Source: Glandiceps talaboti
Lineage: Eukaryota; Hemichordata; Enteropneusta; Spengelidae
DNA length: 51,222 nt
Assembly (NCBI RefSeq): GCF_964340395.1
Contig: NW_027554304.1
Coordinates: forward strand, 1 to 51,222
Reading direction: 5' to 3'
Below, piece after piece: positions 33,605 through 48,094 of this stretch; the stretch's first letter is position 1, and every line of letters starts with the position of its first letter. The position numbers were made by a program, and so were the translations under genes. The notes beneath the pieces were generated by a model, which saw only the letters and a program-made list of their open reading frames with translations, made no database searches and was not told the origin of the DNA.

Positions 33605-33955
33605 ATGAACTCCCTCCTCCTCTTCCTCCTCATCGCCACAGCCCTCTCCATTGTTCTCTCCATCGTCGGCCACCGCCTCCCCACCCGAGACGCAGACCAG
33701 GAAAAGCTATCCCCATACGAATGCGGGTTCGACCCGAAGGCAGCCGCTCGCTTGCCCTTTTCCCTCCGATTCTTCCTTGTGGCCATCCTCTTTCTACTTT
33801 TTGACCTCGAAATCGCCCTACTGCTCCCTCTCCCAACCGCCTTAGCCGCCCGGGACCCGCAGCCGGGCTTCGCCCTAGCCGCAGCCATCTTGGGAATCCT
33901 TACCCTCGGCCTCATCTACGAATGACTCGAAGGCGGCCTTGAATGGGCAGAATAG
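33605..33955 (+). CDS. nad3: NADH dehydrogenase subunit 3 (unit C)
   Basis: Same as 2735..3085. Confidence 0.97.
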
Positions 33956-33998
33956 CCCAACGCCACCCCAGACAGCGACACAAACCCCAACAACCCCT

Positions 33999-34065
33999 GA
34001 GGGTTAGCCTAACGTAAGGCATTTGATTTCGGCTCAAAAGATCCTGGCTCAACCCCAGACCCTCC
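33999..34065 (+). tRNA. trnR: tRNA-Arg (unit C)
   Basis: Same as 3129..3195. Confidence 0.93.
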
Positions 34066-34206
34066 GGGAGGAGAGAAGTCCGGGAGGGGGGTCTTTCAAA
34101 AGACCCCCCTCCCCTCACCCCCCCCCCTCCGGGGGCTAGGACCCTAAAGAAACCTATCTTTTTTATGCTAACCCCCCTCAAAAAGGACCAGCCACACAAA
34201 AAACCT
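34066..34206. promoter_or_regulatory. Main non-coding region (unit C)
   Basis: Same as 3196..3336; the hairpin is at 34082-34113. Confidence 0.55.
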
Positions 34207-34260
34207 TAAGGATCCGGCCTGACTTCGGCTCAGGCACGACTGGTAAGCAGTCACCCTTAC
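34207..34260 (+). other. tRNA-like fold without D-arm (unit C)
   Basis: Same as 3337..3390. Confidence 0.5.
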
Positions 34261-34554
34261 ATGACACCACTCACACTCTCTTTCACCACCTTCTTCCTGG
34301 GGAGCCTTGGCCTTGCCCTTAACCGCGCCCACCTCCTCTCTGCCTTACTCTGCCTGGAACTACTGCTCGTATCCCTCTTCTCAGGTCTTGCACTTTGGGC
34401 TACCAGTATCCTCAGCGGCCCATTTGCCCCCACCACCACGCTCCTTCTCGCCCTATCTGCCTGCGAAGCAAGCGCTGGACTTGCACTCCTTGTCTCCATC
34501 TCACGCACCCACGGAGAAGACTTAATCCGGACCTTAAGCCTACTACAATGCTAA
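34261..34554 (+). CDS. nad4L: NADH dehydrogenase subunit 4L (unit C)
   Basis: Same as 3391..3684. Confidence 0.97.
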   Translation: MTPLTLSFTTFFLGSLGLALNRAHLLSALLCLELLLVSLFSGLALWATSILSGPFAPTTTLLLALSACEASAGLALLVSISRTHGEDLIRTLSLLQC

Positions 34555-35942
34555 CAGTACTCTTTATTTCTTTAGCCATCGCTATCTCCTCGAAGATCAC
34601 CCCCCTACAATACTTGTGGCGAAGCCTAATTATCCAATCCTCCATTCTTACCATTATATCACTACCCATCCTACTAACCAACCACACTGCAAGCCACTGG
34701 CACTCTCTCTCATTTGGCATGGCCGTCGACTCACTCTCTGCCCCCCTCATCATCCTCTCCATCTGGTTACTACCCCTCACCCTAATCGCCTGCCACCGCC
34801 ACCTCCAGCGAGAATACCGACATTATCAGCGAACCAACACTATACTCCTCTCCTCCCTCACCTTCATGTTAGTCGCCACATTTTCAGCCCTAGACATGAT
34901 GCTGTTCTACATTGCCTTTGAAGCTACCCTCATTCCCACTATCATTTTAATAACACGCTGAGGCCGGCAAATGGCACGACTCCGCGCGGGCACTTACTTC
35001 CTATTTTATACCCTCTTTGGCTCTATGCCCTTACTGATGAGTATCCTCACCTTTTGGTGCTTCTGCTCCACCACCTGCATTCCTACCATTATCCTATTTC
35101 ACACTCTCGCCGACGACGTCCCGTTCACCATCCTCGTAGTTTGGTGATTTATGTCAATCTTAGCATTCCTGGCTAAGCTCCCCATCTACGGCACTCATCT
35201 CTGGCTCCCAAAGGCACACGTAGAAGCCCCCATCGCAGGCTCCATGGTTCTAGCCGCCATCCTACTAAAGCTCGGCGGCTACGGTTTGACTCGATTCACC
35301 TGTATATTTTGATACCCAGCGGCCCTCACCTCCTCGCCACTCATAACCCTCTGTGTCTGAGGCGCCCTAGCTACTAGCCTCATCTGCATCCGGCAAACAG
35401 ATATGAAGGCCCTAATCGCCTACTCTTCCGTTGGCCATATGAGCCTCGTGGCCGCCGGCATCTTTACCCAAACCCCCTGGGGAGTTCACGGAGCCCTCGT
35501 ACTCATGATCGCTCACGGCCTAGTTTCCTCTTGCCTGTTTTGTCTGGCCAACCTATCTTACGAGCGAACTCATACCCGCACCCTCGCCCTAAACCGAGGC
35601 TTGAAGCTTCTTATGCCCTTATTAACCGTTTGATGAATATTTACCGCCGCCGCCAACATGGGACTCCCACCCCTCCCCAGCCTGATCGGAGAACTTTTCA
35701 TAGTAACCGCCCTAGTTAGCTGGAACCCCTGAACCGTCCTAATTACAGGAATAAGCGCCGTCTTTAGCGCCATCTATTCCCTATACCTGCTTCAAACCTC
35801 CCAGCACTCAGACCACCCACAGTACTTAAAGAAGATCCCACCAATCTTCACCCTCGAACACCTATGCATTGCACTACACCTTGTACCTCTTGCCCTAATT
35901 ACCCTAAAGCCAGAAATCATATGCCTCGTATGGGTTACGTAG
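34548..35942 (+). CDS. nad4: NADH dehydrogenase subunit 4 (unit C)
   Basis: Same as 3678..5072. Confidence 0.97.
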
Positions 35943-36001
35943 GTTAAAGAAACCATTAGTCTGTGGCACTAAAGACGGCGGTTAGACTCCGCCCGCACCC
36001 C
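35933..36001 (+). tRNA. trnH: tRNA-His (unit C)
   Basis: Same as 5063..5131. Confidence 0.9.
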
Positions 36002-36070
36002 GAAGGTTAATAGGATTAAGGGTAGATTGCTAATCTTACCCTTCCTCGGTTCGACCCCGCGGAACCCTCG
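36002..36070 (+). tRNA. trnS1: tRNA-Ser GCT (unit C)
   Basis: Same as 5132..5200. Confidence 0.9.
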
Positions 36071-37977
36071 ATGACACTACACATCCCCACCCTGTTCGCC
36101 ACCTGCTTCACCTCCGTTATAGTTCTGCTAGCCCTGGGAATTGTAGTCCCCTCTCAACTACAACCAGCAAGCCTAAACAGCCTCCGACCTATAAACCCCC
36201 ACCTCCTAATAACCAACCTTGTAAAGATGGCATTCATAGCCAGCACCCCACCCACCATTATAATACTCACCAACCATCAAATTATTACCAACACTCAGTG
36301 AACCTGATTTTCTCTAGAGACTTTTACACTCTCCCTAACCTTCCGCTACGACATCTACTCTATCGTATTCTGCTCCGTCGCACTCTTCATAACCTGGTGC
36401 ATTTTAGAGTTTTCACTATATTACATGACAACGGACCCAAGCATCAACCTATTCTTCCGGTACCTGACAATCTTTCTACTCGCCATGATAATCCTTATCT
36501 CTGCGGGAAACATGTTTCAGCTGCTAATTGGCTGAGAAGGGGTTGGCTTCATGTCCTTCCTCCTAATAGGCTGATGATTTACTCGAAGCGACGCCAACAC
36601 CGCAGCCCTCGCTGCCATTATATACAACCGCGCCGGTGACGTAGGGCTATTCCTCGCTGTTGGGTGACTCATCGTAACTACCTCAAACCTATCCATCGAC
36701 TCCCTCGTTGCCATACTTTACCTCTACCCCTACGCCCCATACCTCTTCTTCCTTGGTTGCTTAATCGCATCGGCCGCCAAGTCCGCCCAGTTCGGCTTTC
36801 ACCCTTGACTCCCCGCCGCAATGGAAGGTCCAACCCCCGTCTCGGCCCTCCTCCACAGCTCCACTATGGTGGTCGCCGGCGTCTTTCTCCTTATACGAGT
36901 CTCCCCCACCATGATACTTGCCTCACTTCAGAACCTAGTCCTATTCCTAGGAGCAATTACCGCCCTGTTTGCAGCCTCCTGCGCCATCTCCCAAAATGAT
37001 ATAAAGAAGATCATTGCCTACTCCACCACCAGCCAACTCGGCCTCATGGTGTTTGCCATAGGGCTAAACCTCCCCCTCCTGGCATTCTTCCACATCTGCA
37101 CCCACGGATTCTTCAAGGCTATGTTGTTTCTTTGCTCAGGCTCCATCATCCACGCCCTCTCCAACGAGCAAGACCTCCGCAAGATGGGAGGCCTGGCCTT
37201 CTCCCTCCCCGTCACAAGCGCCTGCCTCACCCTCGGCAGCGCGGCCCTATTCGGCACCCCCTTCCTGGCCGGATTCTATTCAAAGGACCTTATTCTTGAA
37301 ACGGCCGCCGCCTCCCCCACCAACCTTATTGCCTTCCTCCTGGTAATAGTTGCCACAGGATTGACCGCCGCCTACAGCGCCCGGATAATCTCAGCCGCAT
37401 TTTCTCAGTCGGGCACCGTCCCCTCTCTCACCCCCGTATCAGAAGAATACCTCACCTTGACAAACCCCTTAAAGCGCCTGGCACTCGGCGCAGGACTCGC
37501 GGGGTGAGCCTTATTCCCTCTCCTCACCAACGAATCTGTAGCACCCGTCCCCTTTCTAATGAAGACTCTAGCTCTCACCATAACGATCCTTGGCCTCGCC
37601 CTCAGTGCCGAGATGGCCTCCCAGAGTTCATCCCCCTTTACCGCCCGAAGCCAAGCCGTAAACCAACCGCGGAACTTCACCGCTGGCCTATGGTTCTTCT
37701 CAGACGTTGTTCACCTTGCCAAGTCCCTCCTGTTCCTTCATACCAGTCAAACCCGCATCACACGGCTCTTTGACCTTGGATGAGGAGAACGTCTAGGCGC
37801 TCAGGGAGCAGGCTCCCTCATGAAGTTCCTATCACAACAAACACGATTTTTCCAATCAGGTATCATAACACAATACGTCGTCATCGCCCTAGTCACTACT
37901 ATCCTAACCTTAGCTATGGCCGACATTTACTACGACTATTCGATAAAGCCACCCGTTTATTTCCACAATCTTGAATA
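36071..37977 (+). CDS. nad5: NADH dehydrogenase subunit 5 (unit C)
   Basis: Same as 5201..7107; 3' end estimated. Confidence 0.9.
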
Positions 37978-39357
37978 CTGAACCAACGTCGAACAGCCTG
38001 AATGACTCCTCCCAGTAGAGGCGATCGAAAGGAGGCTTCCCGCAAAGTACCTTGAAGGATCGCTGAAAAAGCCGATGAAATAGTCAAGGAAAATTAAGAA
38101 AGAAGGCCTCCGTAACCGTACCTTTTGCATCATGGTCTAGCCACTCCCCCGGCACCACAGCCTCCCCCCGAAATCGGACGATCTACTCCTGCCCAGCCAA
38201 GCTTCCCCGTCTCTGTCGCAATAGAGTGGGGCGAGGTGGGAGTAGCGGTGAAACGCCAATCGCGTCCGATGATAGCTGGTTGTCCCCGAAACAAGTAGAA
38301 GCTTCACACGCAACCTAGCGATGAAAGGGGCTTAAGGATAAGCCTAACCCCCAAGATAGAAACAACTACAAACCTAAATAAGGCCAGCAAAAATCCACTC
38401 CCTTCAACAGTAGGCCTAGAAGCAGCCACCCAGACCGCGTTAAAGCCCATGAAACCCTTTACCAAAAATAATTGCCACAACCGCCAAATTCACCTTAGAG
38501 GACTAAAATTTTATAACTAAAGATTCTGCTAGAACTAGTAACTCCCGTCCCCCCCGCCTAAGCATACGAACTCTAACCAAGGACGAGCCGCCCCCGCCCA
38601 CACAAACTTCTAAAAAGTAGCCACTCCACCGTGAACTCCAACTCAGGAGGGACCCCTCTACCATAACTAGGGAGAAGGAACTCGGCAAACCAAACCCCGC
38701 CTGTTTACCAAAAACATCGCCCCCCGGCACCCTAACATGGGGGGTACTGCCTGCCCGGTGAATTTTTCAACGGCCGCGGTATTCTGACCGTGCGAAGGTA
38801 GCGCAATCACTAGTTCTCTAAATAAGGACCTGTATGAATGGCAACACGAGGGTTTAACTGTCTCCTCCCTATATACCTAAACTTCTCTGGCGGTGCAAAA
38901 GCCGCCATACCAGCGCCAGACGAGAAGACCCTATCGAGCTTAAGGGCCTAATAGAGTAGACGCAGAAAGAGTAAACACACCCTTTCACCTACTTCTTTCC
39001 CCGCCCTTCGGTTGGGGCAACCACGGAGACAACCCATCCTCCGACCCGACATGTAAAGACATCACGTCTCGACGGAAAAAATGATCCGGCACCCCAAACA
39101 ACGAACAAAGTTACCGTAGGGATAACAGCGTAATTCCCCCTAAGAGCCCACATTGACGGGGGAGCTTGCGACCTCGATGTTGGATCGGGGAACCCTGACG
39201 GTGCAGCCGCTTTCAAAGGTTGGTCTGTTCGACCATTAAAACCCCACGTGATCTGAGTTCAGACCGGCGAGAGCCAGGTCGGATTCTATCTACGCAAAAT
39301 ACCCCCCTAAGTACGAAAGGACAAGGGTGGTCAGGTCCCCCTTACAGGTAAACCTGC
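37978..39357 (+). rRNA. rrnL: 16S rRNA (unit C)
   Basis: Same as 7108..8487. Confidence 0.95.
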
Positions 39358-39428
39358 GCTAGAGTGGCAGAAAGGTAATGCGAAGGACTTAGGATCCTCT
39401 ATAGGAGGCTCAATTCCTCCCTTTAGCT
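39358..39428 (+). tRNA. trnL1: tRNA-Leu TAG (unit C)
   Basis: Same as 8488..8558. Confidence 0.93.
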
Positions 39429-39496
39429 CAAAGGGAAGAGGATTGAACTCTCACCACCCGCCCCCAAAGCGGATATTCTCATTTAACTACCCTCTG
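39428..39496 (-). tRNA. trnP: tRNA-Pro (unit C)
   Basis: Same as 8558..8626. Confidence 0.95.
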
Positions 39497-39971
39497 ACAC
39501 CGCACGCAATGCACCACAACTAAGCCCACGAACTATGCAGAGCACCACAAACAAGCAGACAAACAAACCAAACCCCGCCACAAGAATCCCAACCCATAAA
39601 GACTCGTAAAGACTTGACACGCCAACCAGATCTGGCTGCAATACTACCCCAGACATCATCACCCCGTTCCCTCCCTCTCCTCAAATCCCCACTACAACCC
39701 CCACCACTCCCGCTAACAACACCACCTGACCACGCCCCACACTAGGGTAACGCTCGGCCGCCAGCGCGGCTGAATAAGCAAAAACAACCAGCATCCCCCC
39801 CAAGTATATAAGAAACAGCACAAGACCAAGAAAAGCCCCTCCCTGTAAGACAATGAACCCGCTAAAACCACACGTAACCACCACTAAACCAAGAGCACTA
39901 AAATAGGGGGAACGACTCACACAAACAAGTACACCACCACTGCTAACTAGAAATGATAGGATAAAGATCAC
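39497..39971 (-). CDS. nad6: NADH dehydrogenase subunit 6 (unit C)
   Basis: Same as 8627..9101. Confidence 0.95.
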
Positions 39972-39980
39972 GTTTTTTGT

Positions 39981-40049
39981 GTAGAGATAGCTTAATAAGA
40001 GTAAAGCACTGAAAATGCTTAGGCAGGCGTTAGAATCCCCTTCTTTACA
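39981..40049 (+). tRNA. trnF: tRNA-Phe (unit C)
   Basis: Same as 9111..9179. Confidence 0.96.
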
Positions 40050-40866
40050 GCAACTTGATCCTAATTGCCCGAATAACTATGTGACTTCTTACATGCTAGC
40101 AGACTTGCAACACCCAATACCCCCCCGCAGTGAGCAACATTGGGCAATGGGCGCCAGCCCGACCCAGAAATACGCAATCTTCGCGTCGGCAAATCTCTGT
40201 GCCAGCCGCCGCGGCTATACGAGAGACGCAAGTTAACGGTCCCCGGCGTAAAGAGGGCTAAGCTGTCCTTGGGAGATAAATCTTCTTACCGCTGTCGCAC
40301 GCCTTGCAAGAAGCAGAAAACTCCCCACACCAAGGCAACCCCCCAAAGCCGGAACAGAAACCGGGATTAGATACCCCGCTATCTCCTGCCTCCACACGCC
40401 TCACCCCCACTCCACCAGAAAACTAACCACAAAGTGAAAAACTCAAAGGAATTGGCGGTGCCTTAGACCCAACCAGAGGAGCCTGCCCTTTAAACCGATA
40501 ATCCGCGCTATACCTCACCAACCCTAGAACCCCTCAGCCTGTATATCCTCGTCGCCAGCTTACCCTGTGAAGACCCATAAGTAGGCCCAACAGCACCCCA
40601 CGGACGTCAGATCGAGATGCAGCCAATGAGTTGGAACAGGTGGGCTACAATCCTCCCCCGTGACGGATTAACCCTCTCCCCTTGAAACAGGGATATGAAG
40701 TAGGATTTGGCCGTAATTAAGAAAACCACACCCTAATGAAGCCGGCCCTAAGGTGCGTACACATCGCCCGTCACTCTCCTCGTGAAACCCAATCCCCCTA
40801 AACTACGTCATCTAAAGAGGAGGTAAGTCGTAACAAAGTAGGCGTACTGGAAAGTGCGCCTGGCAC
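40050..40866 (+). rRNA. rrnS: 12S rRNA (unit C)
   Basis: Same as 9180..9996. Confidence 0.96.
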
Positions 40867-40938
40867 CGGGCCGTAGCCAAAAAGTAAGGCCTCTTGCTTA
40901 CACCAAGACACCTGCCTGTGCAATTCAGGCCGGCCCGT
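40867..40938 (+). tRNA. trnV: tRNA-Val (unit C)
   Basis: Same as 9997..10068. Confidence 0.96.
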
Positions 40939-41010
40939 GCCATTGAAGCAGAACGGCTTATGCAGAAGACTTAAGCTCTCCCCCTGTGGGTTCAATTCCC
41001 ACCAATTGCT
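40939..41010 (+). tRNA. trnL2: tRNA-Leu TAA (unit C)
   Basis: Same as 10069..10140. Confidence 0.95.
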
Positions 41011-41976
41011 ATGCTCTGATTAGTTATTACCGTCGCCCACGCCCTGCTCCTCATTGTCCCCGTCCTCCTGGCCGTGGCATTCATCACCCTCGGTGAACGA
41101 AAGGTCCTAGGCTACATGCAGTTCCGAAAGGGTCCCACGATCGTCGGCCCCTATGGGCTTCTCCAGCCTATAGCCGACGGAGTAAAGCTATTTGTTAAGG
41201 AGCCCACCAAGCCTACAACAGCTTCTCCCCACCTATTCCTACTCTGTCCTATAATTGCCCTTACCATAGCCCTCACACTCTGGACTCCCACCCCCCTCCC
41301 CTTGCAGTTCTCCTCAGTTAACCTCTCCCTAATCCTAATCCTCACCCTCTCCAGCCTGGCTGTTTACACGATTTTAGGCGCCGGGTGATCCTCAAACTCA
41401 AACTACGCACTAATAGGCTCAATCCGGGCCGTAGCCCAAACAATCTCCTATGAAGTAAGCCTTGGCCTTATAGTCCTATGTGTAGTGGTTCTCTCCGGCA
41501 GCTTTAACCTAACCACAACCACAGAGGCCCAAGAACTCTCCTGATTCCTCCTGACCTGCGCTCCCATCTGCTTTATCTGATACGTGTCCACCTTAGCAGA
41601 GACAAACCGAGCCCCCTTCGACCTCACAGAAGGAGAATCTGAACTCGTTTCCGGCTTCAACGTAGAGTACTCCGGCGGCCCTTTTGCCCTCTTCTTCTTG
41701 GCAGAGTACTCTAACATAATATTTATGAACGTCCTTTCAACCATCCTTTTTCTAGGCGGCGGCACCCCCCTACTAGACTGACCACAAATTGTTCTAATAT
41801 CCCTGAAGGCCACACTCCTATCCTTCGTTTTCCTTTGGGTGCGAGCCGCATATCCCCGGTTCCGTTACGACCAACTAATGCACCTGGCCTGGAAGACCTT
41901 CCTCCCCTTCACCCTAGGTCTTCTCATTCTGCTCTCTGCCATCCCACTAGCCCTAGATTTCCTCCCCCCCTACTAG
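41011..41976 (+). CDS. nad1: NADH dehydrogenase subunit 1 (unit C)
   Basis: Same as 10141..11106. Confidence 0.97.
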
Positions 41977-42043
41977 AAAGAGGGGTTTTGATCCCCCCCT
42001 TAGGAGATCAAAACTCCTCGTGCTCCCGCTACACTACCTTCTA
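41973..42043 (-). tRNA. trnQ: tRNA-Gln (unit C)
   Basis: Same as 11103..11173. Confidence 0.94.
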
Positions 42044-42044
42044 A

Positions 42045-42117
42045 GAATTTGTTCCTAAGTGCTAAAGGATTCTGGCCGATAACCAGACCGCTGGGGGTTA
42101 AACTCCCCTCAAATTCC
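42045..42117 (+). tRNA. trnI: tRNA-Ile (unit C)
   Basis: Same as 11175..11247. Confidence 0.96.
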
Positions 42118-42119
42118 AG

Positions 42120-42187
42120 GCAGGATAAGCTAGGCAAGCTAGTGGGCTCATGACCCAAAAACGGAGGGCTAAATTCCCCCTCCTGCT
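42120..42187 (+). tRNA. trnM: tRNA-Met (unit C)
   Basis: Same as 11250..11317. Confidence 0.95.
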
Positions 42188-42189
42188 AA

Positions 42190-43236
42190 ATGAGCCCAAC
42201 ACTTTTAGCCCCCCTTTTAATCACCATCACATTAGGAACCTCAATAGTCTTAGTTAGTTCTAACTGGTTCGTAATATGACTGGGTCTAGAAATAAACACC
42301 CTCGCTTTCCTTCCTCTCCTGATAACTACACACCACCCCCGCGCCACAGAAGCAGCCACCAAGTACTTTCTAGTACAAGCACTGGCATCCGCTCTTCTCC
42401 TATTTGCCGGCCTTACACAGGCCTACCTTTTAAACACCTGATCAATACACGCCCCCCTACCAATCCCCACCATGATTATTATTATATTCGCCGCGAGCCT
42501 CAAGATGGCCATAGCCCCCTGTCACACCTGACTCCCGGACGTCCTGCAAGCCCTCCCCTACTGAACCGGACTTATCCTCTCCACGTGGCAAAAGATCGCC
42601 CCCTTTTATATTATAACGGTCCTCCCCCCCCAAATCTCATGAACCTTCCTGGCACTGGGAGTATTCTCAGCTCTAGTCGGAGGCTGAGGCGGCCTCAATC
42701 AAACCCAGGTCCGGAAGCTACTAGCCTTCTCTTCTATAGCCCACCTCGGATGGGTTATGGCGGTTCTTCCCCTCTCCCCGCAGCTAAGTACCCTCAACCT
42801 TGTTATTTACTTCTCCATCAACCTTGCCCTCTTCGCCACCCTCATCCTTCTAAACGCCCCCAACCTTGCCGACCTCACTAACTCGGCGAGTATAGCTCCA
42901 TGACTTACAGCCCTCACCCTCCTCACCCTCCTCTCTCTTGGGGGATTACCCCCCCTTACTGGCTTTATTGGAAAGTGACTAATACTTCAAGAACTCGCCA
43001 ATAACCTCGCCCTACTGACCAGCCTCTCTTTAATAGCGGCAAGCCTGATTAGCCTCTTCTTTTACCTCCGCGTTACCTACGCAATCACTCTTACAATACC
43101 CCCCCAGCACACTATCGCCACCCTCTCCTGGCGGTCGTCACGGAACCCTCAAAGTCGGCCCCACCTGCCAACCCTCATTACCCTCGGCACGTCCGGACTC
43201 CTCTTCACCTCCGCATGGCTCCCCCTGTTCTTCTAA
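42190..43236 (+). CDS. nad2: NADH dehydrogenase subunit 2 (unit C)
   Basis: Same as 11320..12366. Confidence 0.97.
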
Positions 43237-43302
43237 ATAGGCAGGATACGACCCTGCATCTCCTGGTTAACAGCCAGGCGCTTCTCTCAACGCTCCTACT
43301 TA
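43233..43302 (-). tRNA. trnN: tRNA-Asn (unit C)
   Basis: Same as 12363..12432. Confidence 0.93.
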
Positions 43303-43371
43303 GAGGTTTAGGTTAAAGAAAACCATTGGCCTTCAAAGTCAACAATGAAAGTGCGACTCCTTCAACCTCTG
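43302..43371 (+). tRNA. trnW: tRNA-Trp (unit C)
   Basis: Same as 12432..12501. Confidence 0.97.
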
Positions 43372-43437
43372 TAGGCTCCGGGAGTTAAACCCGAATCACC
43401 TGCCTGCAAAACAGGTATTTTATTAAACTAAACCCAC
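43370..43437 (-). tRNA. trnA: tRNA-Ala (unit C)
   Basis: Same as 12500..12567. Confidence 0.88.
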
Positions 43438-43502
43438 AGACTCTGGCACCTTCCGTGCGTCTGGGGATTTGCAATCCCCCATTTTTACTAAACTACAAAG
43501 CC

Positions 43503-43504
<2 letters not shown>
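43436..43504 (-). tRNA. trnC: tRNA-Cys (unit C)
   Basis: Same as 12566..12634. Confidence 0.88.
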
Positions 43505-45120
<1,616 letters not shown>

Positions 45121-45122
<2 letters not shown>

Positions 45123-45190
45123 GGGACGAGGAGACTTGCACTCCTATCTAACTGGTTTCAAGCCAGCCACATACTCTCTGCCACATCCCT
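45121..45190 (-). tRNA. trnS2: tRNA-Ser TGA (unit C)
   Basis: Same as 14251..14320. Confidence 0.95.
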
Positions 45191-45192
45191 AC

Positions 45193-45261
45193 GAGAGGTT
45201 AGTTAAACCATAACCCTGGCCTGTCAGACCAGCATCGCCGGTTGAACCCCGGCACCACTCA
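45193..45261 (+). tRNA. trnD: tRNA-Asp (unit C)
   Basis: Same as 14323..14391. Confidence 0.95.
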
Positions 45262-45262
45262 A

Positions 45263-45949
45263 GTGGCCACCTGAGCTCAACTCGGATTCCAAGACGCAGC
45301 CTCCCCCATCATGGAAGAACTAATCTACTTCCACGATCACGCCTTAGTCATTCTAACTCTCATCACAATAGTGGTTTTTTATGGCCTTATCTCCCTCACT
45401 ACTAATACCTTTACCAACCGCCTACTCCTAGAAAGCCACCACATAGAAACTGTCTGGACTATCGTCCCCGCCATCATCCTCATCTTTCTCGCCCTTCCCT
45501 CTCTTCGACTACTCTATATTATGGAAGAACTCAACGACCCCCACCTTACTATAAAGGCCATAGGCCACCAATGATACTGAAGCTATGAATACACAGACTA
45601 CCGAGACCTAGAGTTTGACTCTTACATGATCCCCACCCAAGAACTCCGCCCCGGCCAACCGCGGCTCCTAGAGGTCGACAACCGCCTGGTTACACCCACA
45701 CACAGCCCCATCCGCGTCCTCACAACCTCTGCAGACGTCCTGCACGCCTGAACGATCCCCTCCCTTGGATTAAAGATGGACGCCGTCCCAGGTCGCCTGA
45801 ACCAGCTGTCTTTTCTTGCCCCTCGCTCGGGGGTTTTCTACGGACAATGTTCCGAGATCTGTGGTGCAAACCACAGCTTCATGCCCATAGTCCTAGAATC
45901 CGTCCCCCTTCCCACGTTCGAAACTTGGGCCTCCTCTCTCCTAGAATAA
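45263..45949 (+). CDS. cox2: Cytochrome c oxidase subunit II (unit C)
   Basis: Same as 14393..15079. Confidence 0.98.
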
Positions 45950-46019
45950 CTCCAATAAGCTTAGAGGAAGCAGTAGACTCTTAATCTATCCTGGGTAGAA
46001 GCCCGACTACCATTGGGGA
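45950..46019 (+). tRNA. trnK: tRNA-Lys CTT (unit C)
   Basis: Same as 15080..15149. Confidence 0.96.
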
Positions 46020-46181
46020 GTGCCTCAACTAGCCCCGAATTTCTGAGCCGCGAACTTCATCACCATCTGAGCCCTACTGGTCACGATCACCATAACCATA
46101 ACCTCTCTTCACCTACCCTCCTCCCCCACCCCCTCCCCCACACTATCCCAACAAGACTCCCCCCTATGGCCATGAACCTAA
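46020..46181 (+). CDS. atp8: ATP synthase subunit 8 (unit C)
   Basis: Same as 15150..15311. Confidence 0.95.
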
Positions 46182-46861
46182 GCTTATTTGACCAATTTAA
46201 CCCTCCCGTAGTACTCCTACTACCCATGATCACACTCGCCACCATCGTCGCTCCCGCCTGAATCTCCCTCACCTTCTCCCCCAACTGAGTAACCACCCGA
46301 ACTACCTTTGCATTTTCCACCTTAGCTACCAACCTGCCCGCCCTAGTCCTCCGGGCCGCAGGGCCCCACTCCGCCCCCTGAGCCGCCCCTATATTCGCCC
46401 TGTTTGTGACCCTCCTTTCCATTAACCTTCTAGGCCTTATCCCCCACTCCTTTACCCCAACCAGCCACCTATCCCTAACACTTAGCCTAGCCCTCCCACT
46501 CTGACTTGGTGCCACAATCCTTGGCTTCCGCCGCAACTTCAACTACCGCCTCAGCCACCTAGTCCCCCAAGGGACCCCAGGATTTCTGATCCCCCTAATG
46601 GTTTGAATTGAGGCCCTGAGCCTCCTGGCCCAACCCATTGCCCTAGCCCTACGGCTCGCAGCCAACCTAACAGCAGGACACCTCCTTATTTTCCTCCTCT
46701 CTGCCACCGCCTGGCTCCTCACCCCCATAATGCCCGTAACCGGCACCCTCACTAGCGTCGTCCTTGTTCTACTATTCCTCCTAGAGATCGCCGTAGCTTG
46801 CATCCAAGCCTACGTCTTTACCGCCCTCACTTCTTTCTACCTACAGCAAAACCTTACCTAA
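46172..46861 (+). CDS. atp6: ATP synthase subunit a (spans units C/D)
   Basis: Same as 15302..15991. Confidence 0.97.
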
Positions 46862-46863
46862 TC

Positions 46864-48025
46864 ATGACAGGACCCATCCGAAAGACCCACCCCCTCCTCT
46901 CCATCGCCAACAGTGCCCTAGTGGACCTCCCCTCTCCCAGCAACCTCTCCGCATGGTGAAACTTCGGCTCCCTCCTTGGCCTTTGCCTAATTATACAAAT
47001 CCTCACTGGCTTGTTTCTGGCCATGCACTACACCGCCGACATATCCTTAGCCTTCTCCTCCGTAGCCCACATCTGTCGAGACGTCAACTACGGATGACTC
47101 CTCCGCAACACCCACGCCAACGGAGGCTCCATGTTTTTTATCTGCCTTTACCTCCACATAGGCCGCGGCCTATACTATGGCTCCTACGTCAACCAAGAGG
47201 CTTGGAACATAGGGATAATCCTCCTCATCGCCACGATGGCCACAGCCTTCCTCGGCTACGTCCTACCCTGAGGCCAAATGTCCTTTTGGGGGGCCACAGT
47301 AATAACCAATCTGTTCTCCGCCATCCCCTACATAGGCCCGGACCTCGTACAATGATTATGAGGGGGATTCTCCGTAAGCAACGCCACCCTCACTCGATTC
47401 TTCGCCTTCCACTTTCTCCTCCCGTTCGTGATCGCGGCCCTGTCCATACTACATCTCCTATTCCTCCACGAGACGGGCTCAAACAACCCCACCGGCCTCA
47501 ACTCGAATGTGGATAAGGTTGCATTCCACACTTACTTCTCCTATAAGGACGTCTTTGGATTCCTCGTACTAATCCTCCTACTCGCCACCCTCGCACTATT
47601 CTTCCCTACCGCCCTCTCAGACCCGGAAAACTTCACCCCCGCCAACCCTCTAGTAACCCCAGTTCACATCCAGCCCGAGTGATACTTCCTCTTCGCCTAC
47701 GCCATCCTACGCTCCATCCCCAACAAGCTTGGGGGAGTCGTGGCACTCTTTGCCTCAATCCTAATACTATTTCTCGTTCCCATCCTTCACACCTCCAAGC
47801 ACCAAGGCTCGGCCTTCCGGCCCGCCACCCAAGTCCTAATATGAACCCTCATTGCTAACACCCTACTTCTGACTTGGATCGGAGGCCAGCCCGTAGAAGA
47901 ACCCTTCATACAAGTAGGCCAGGCTGCCTCAGCCATTTACTTCGCCATTTTCCTCGTCCTAATCCCTCTCGCCGGGATACTGGAGGACCTCATCCTGTTT
48001 AATCCAAACTCCCCCCCTACCCCCT
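46864..48025 (+). CDS. cob: Cytochrome b (unit D)
   Basis: Same as 559..1720. Confidence 0.98.
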
Positions 48026-48092
48026 GCCTTATTAGTATAGTCCGTACGGCTGACTTCCAATCAGCAAACCCCACACAGTGTGGGATAAGGCA
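48026..48092 (+). tRNA. trnG: tRNA-Gly (unit D)
   Basis: Same as 1721..1787. Confidence 0.96.
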
Positions 48093-48094
48093 CC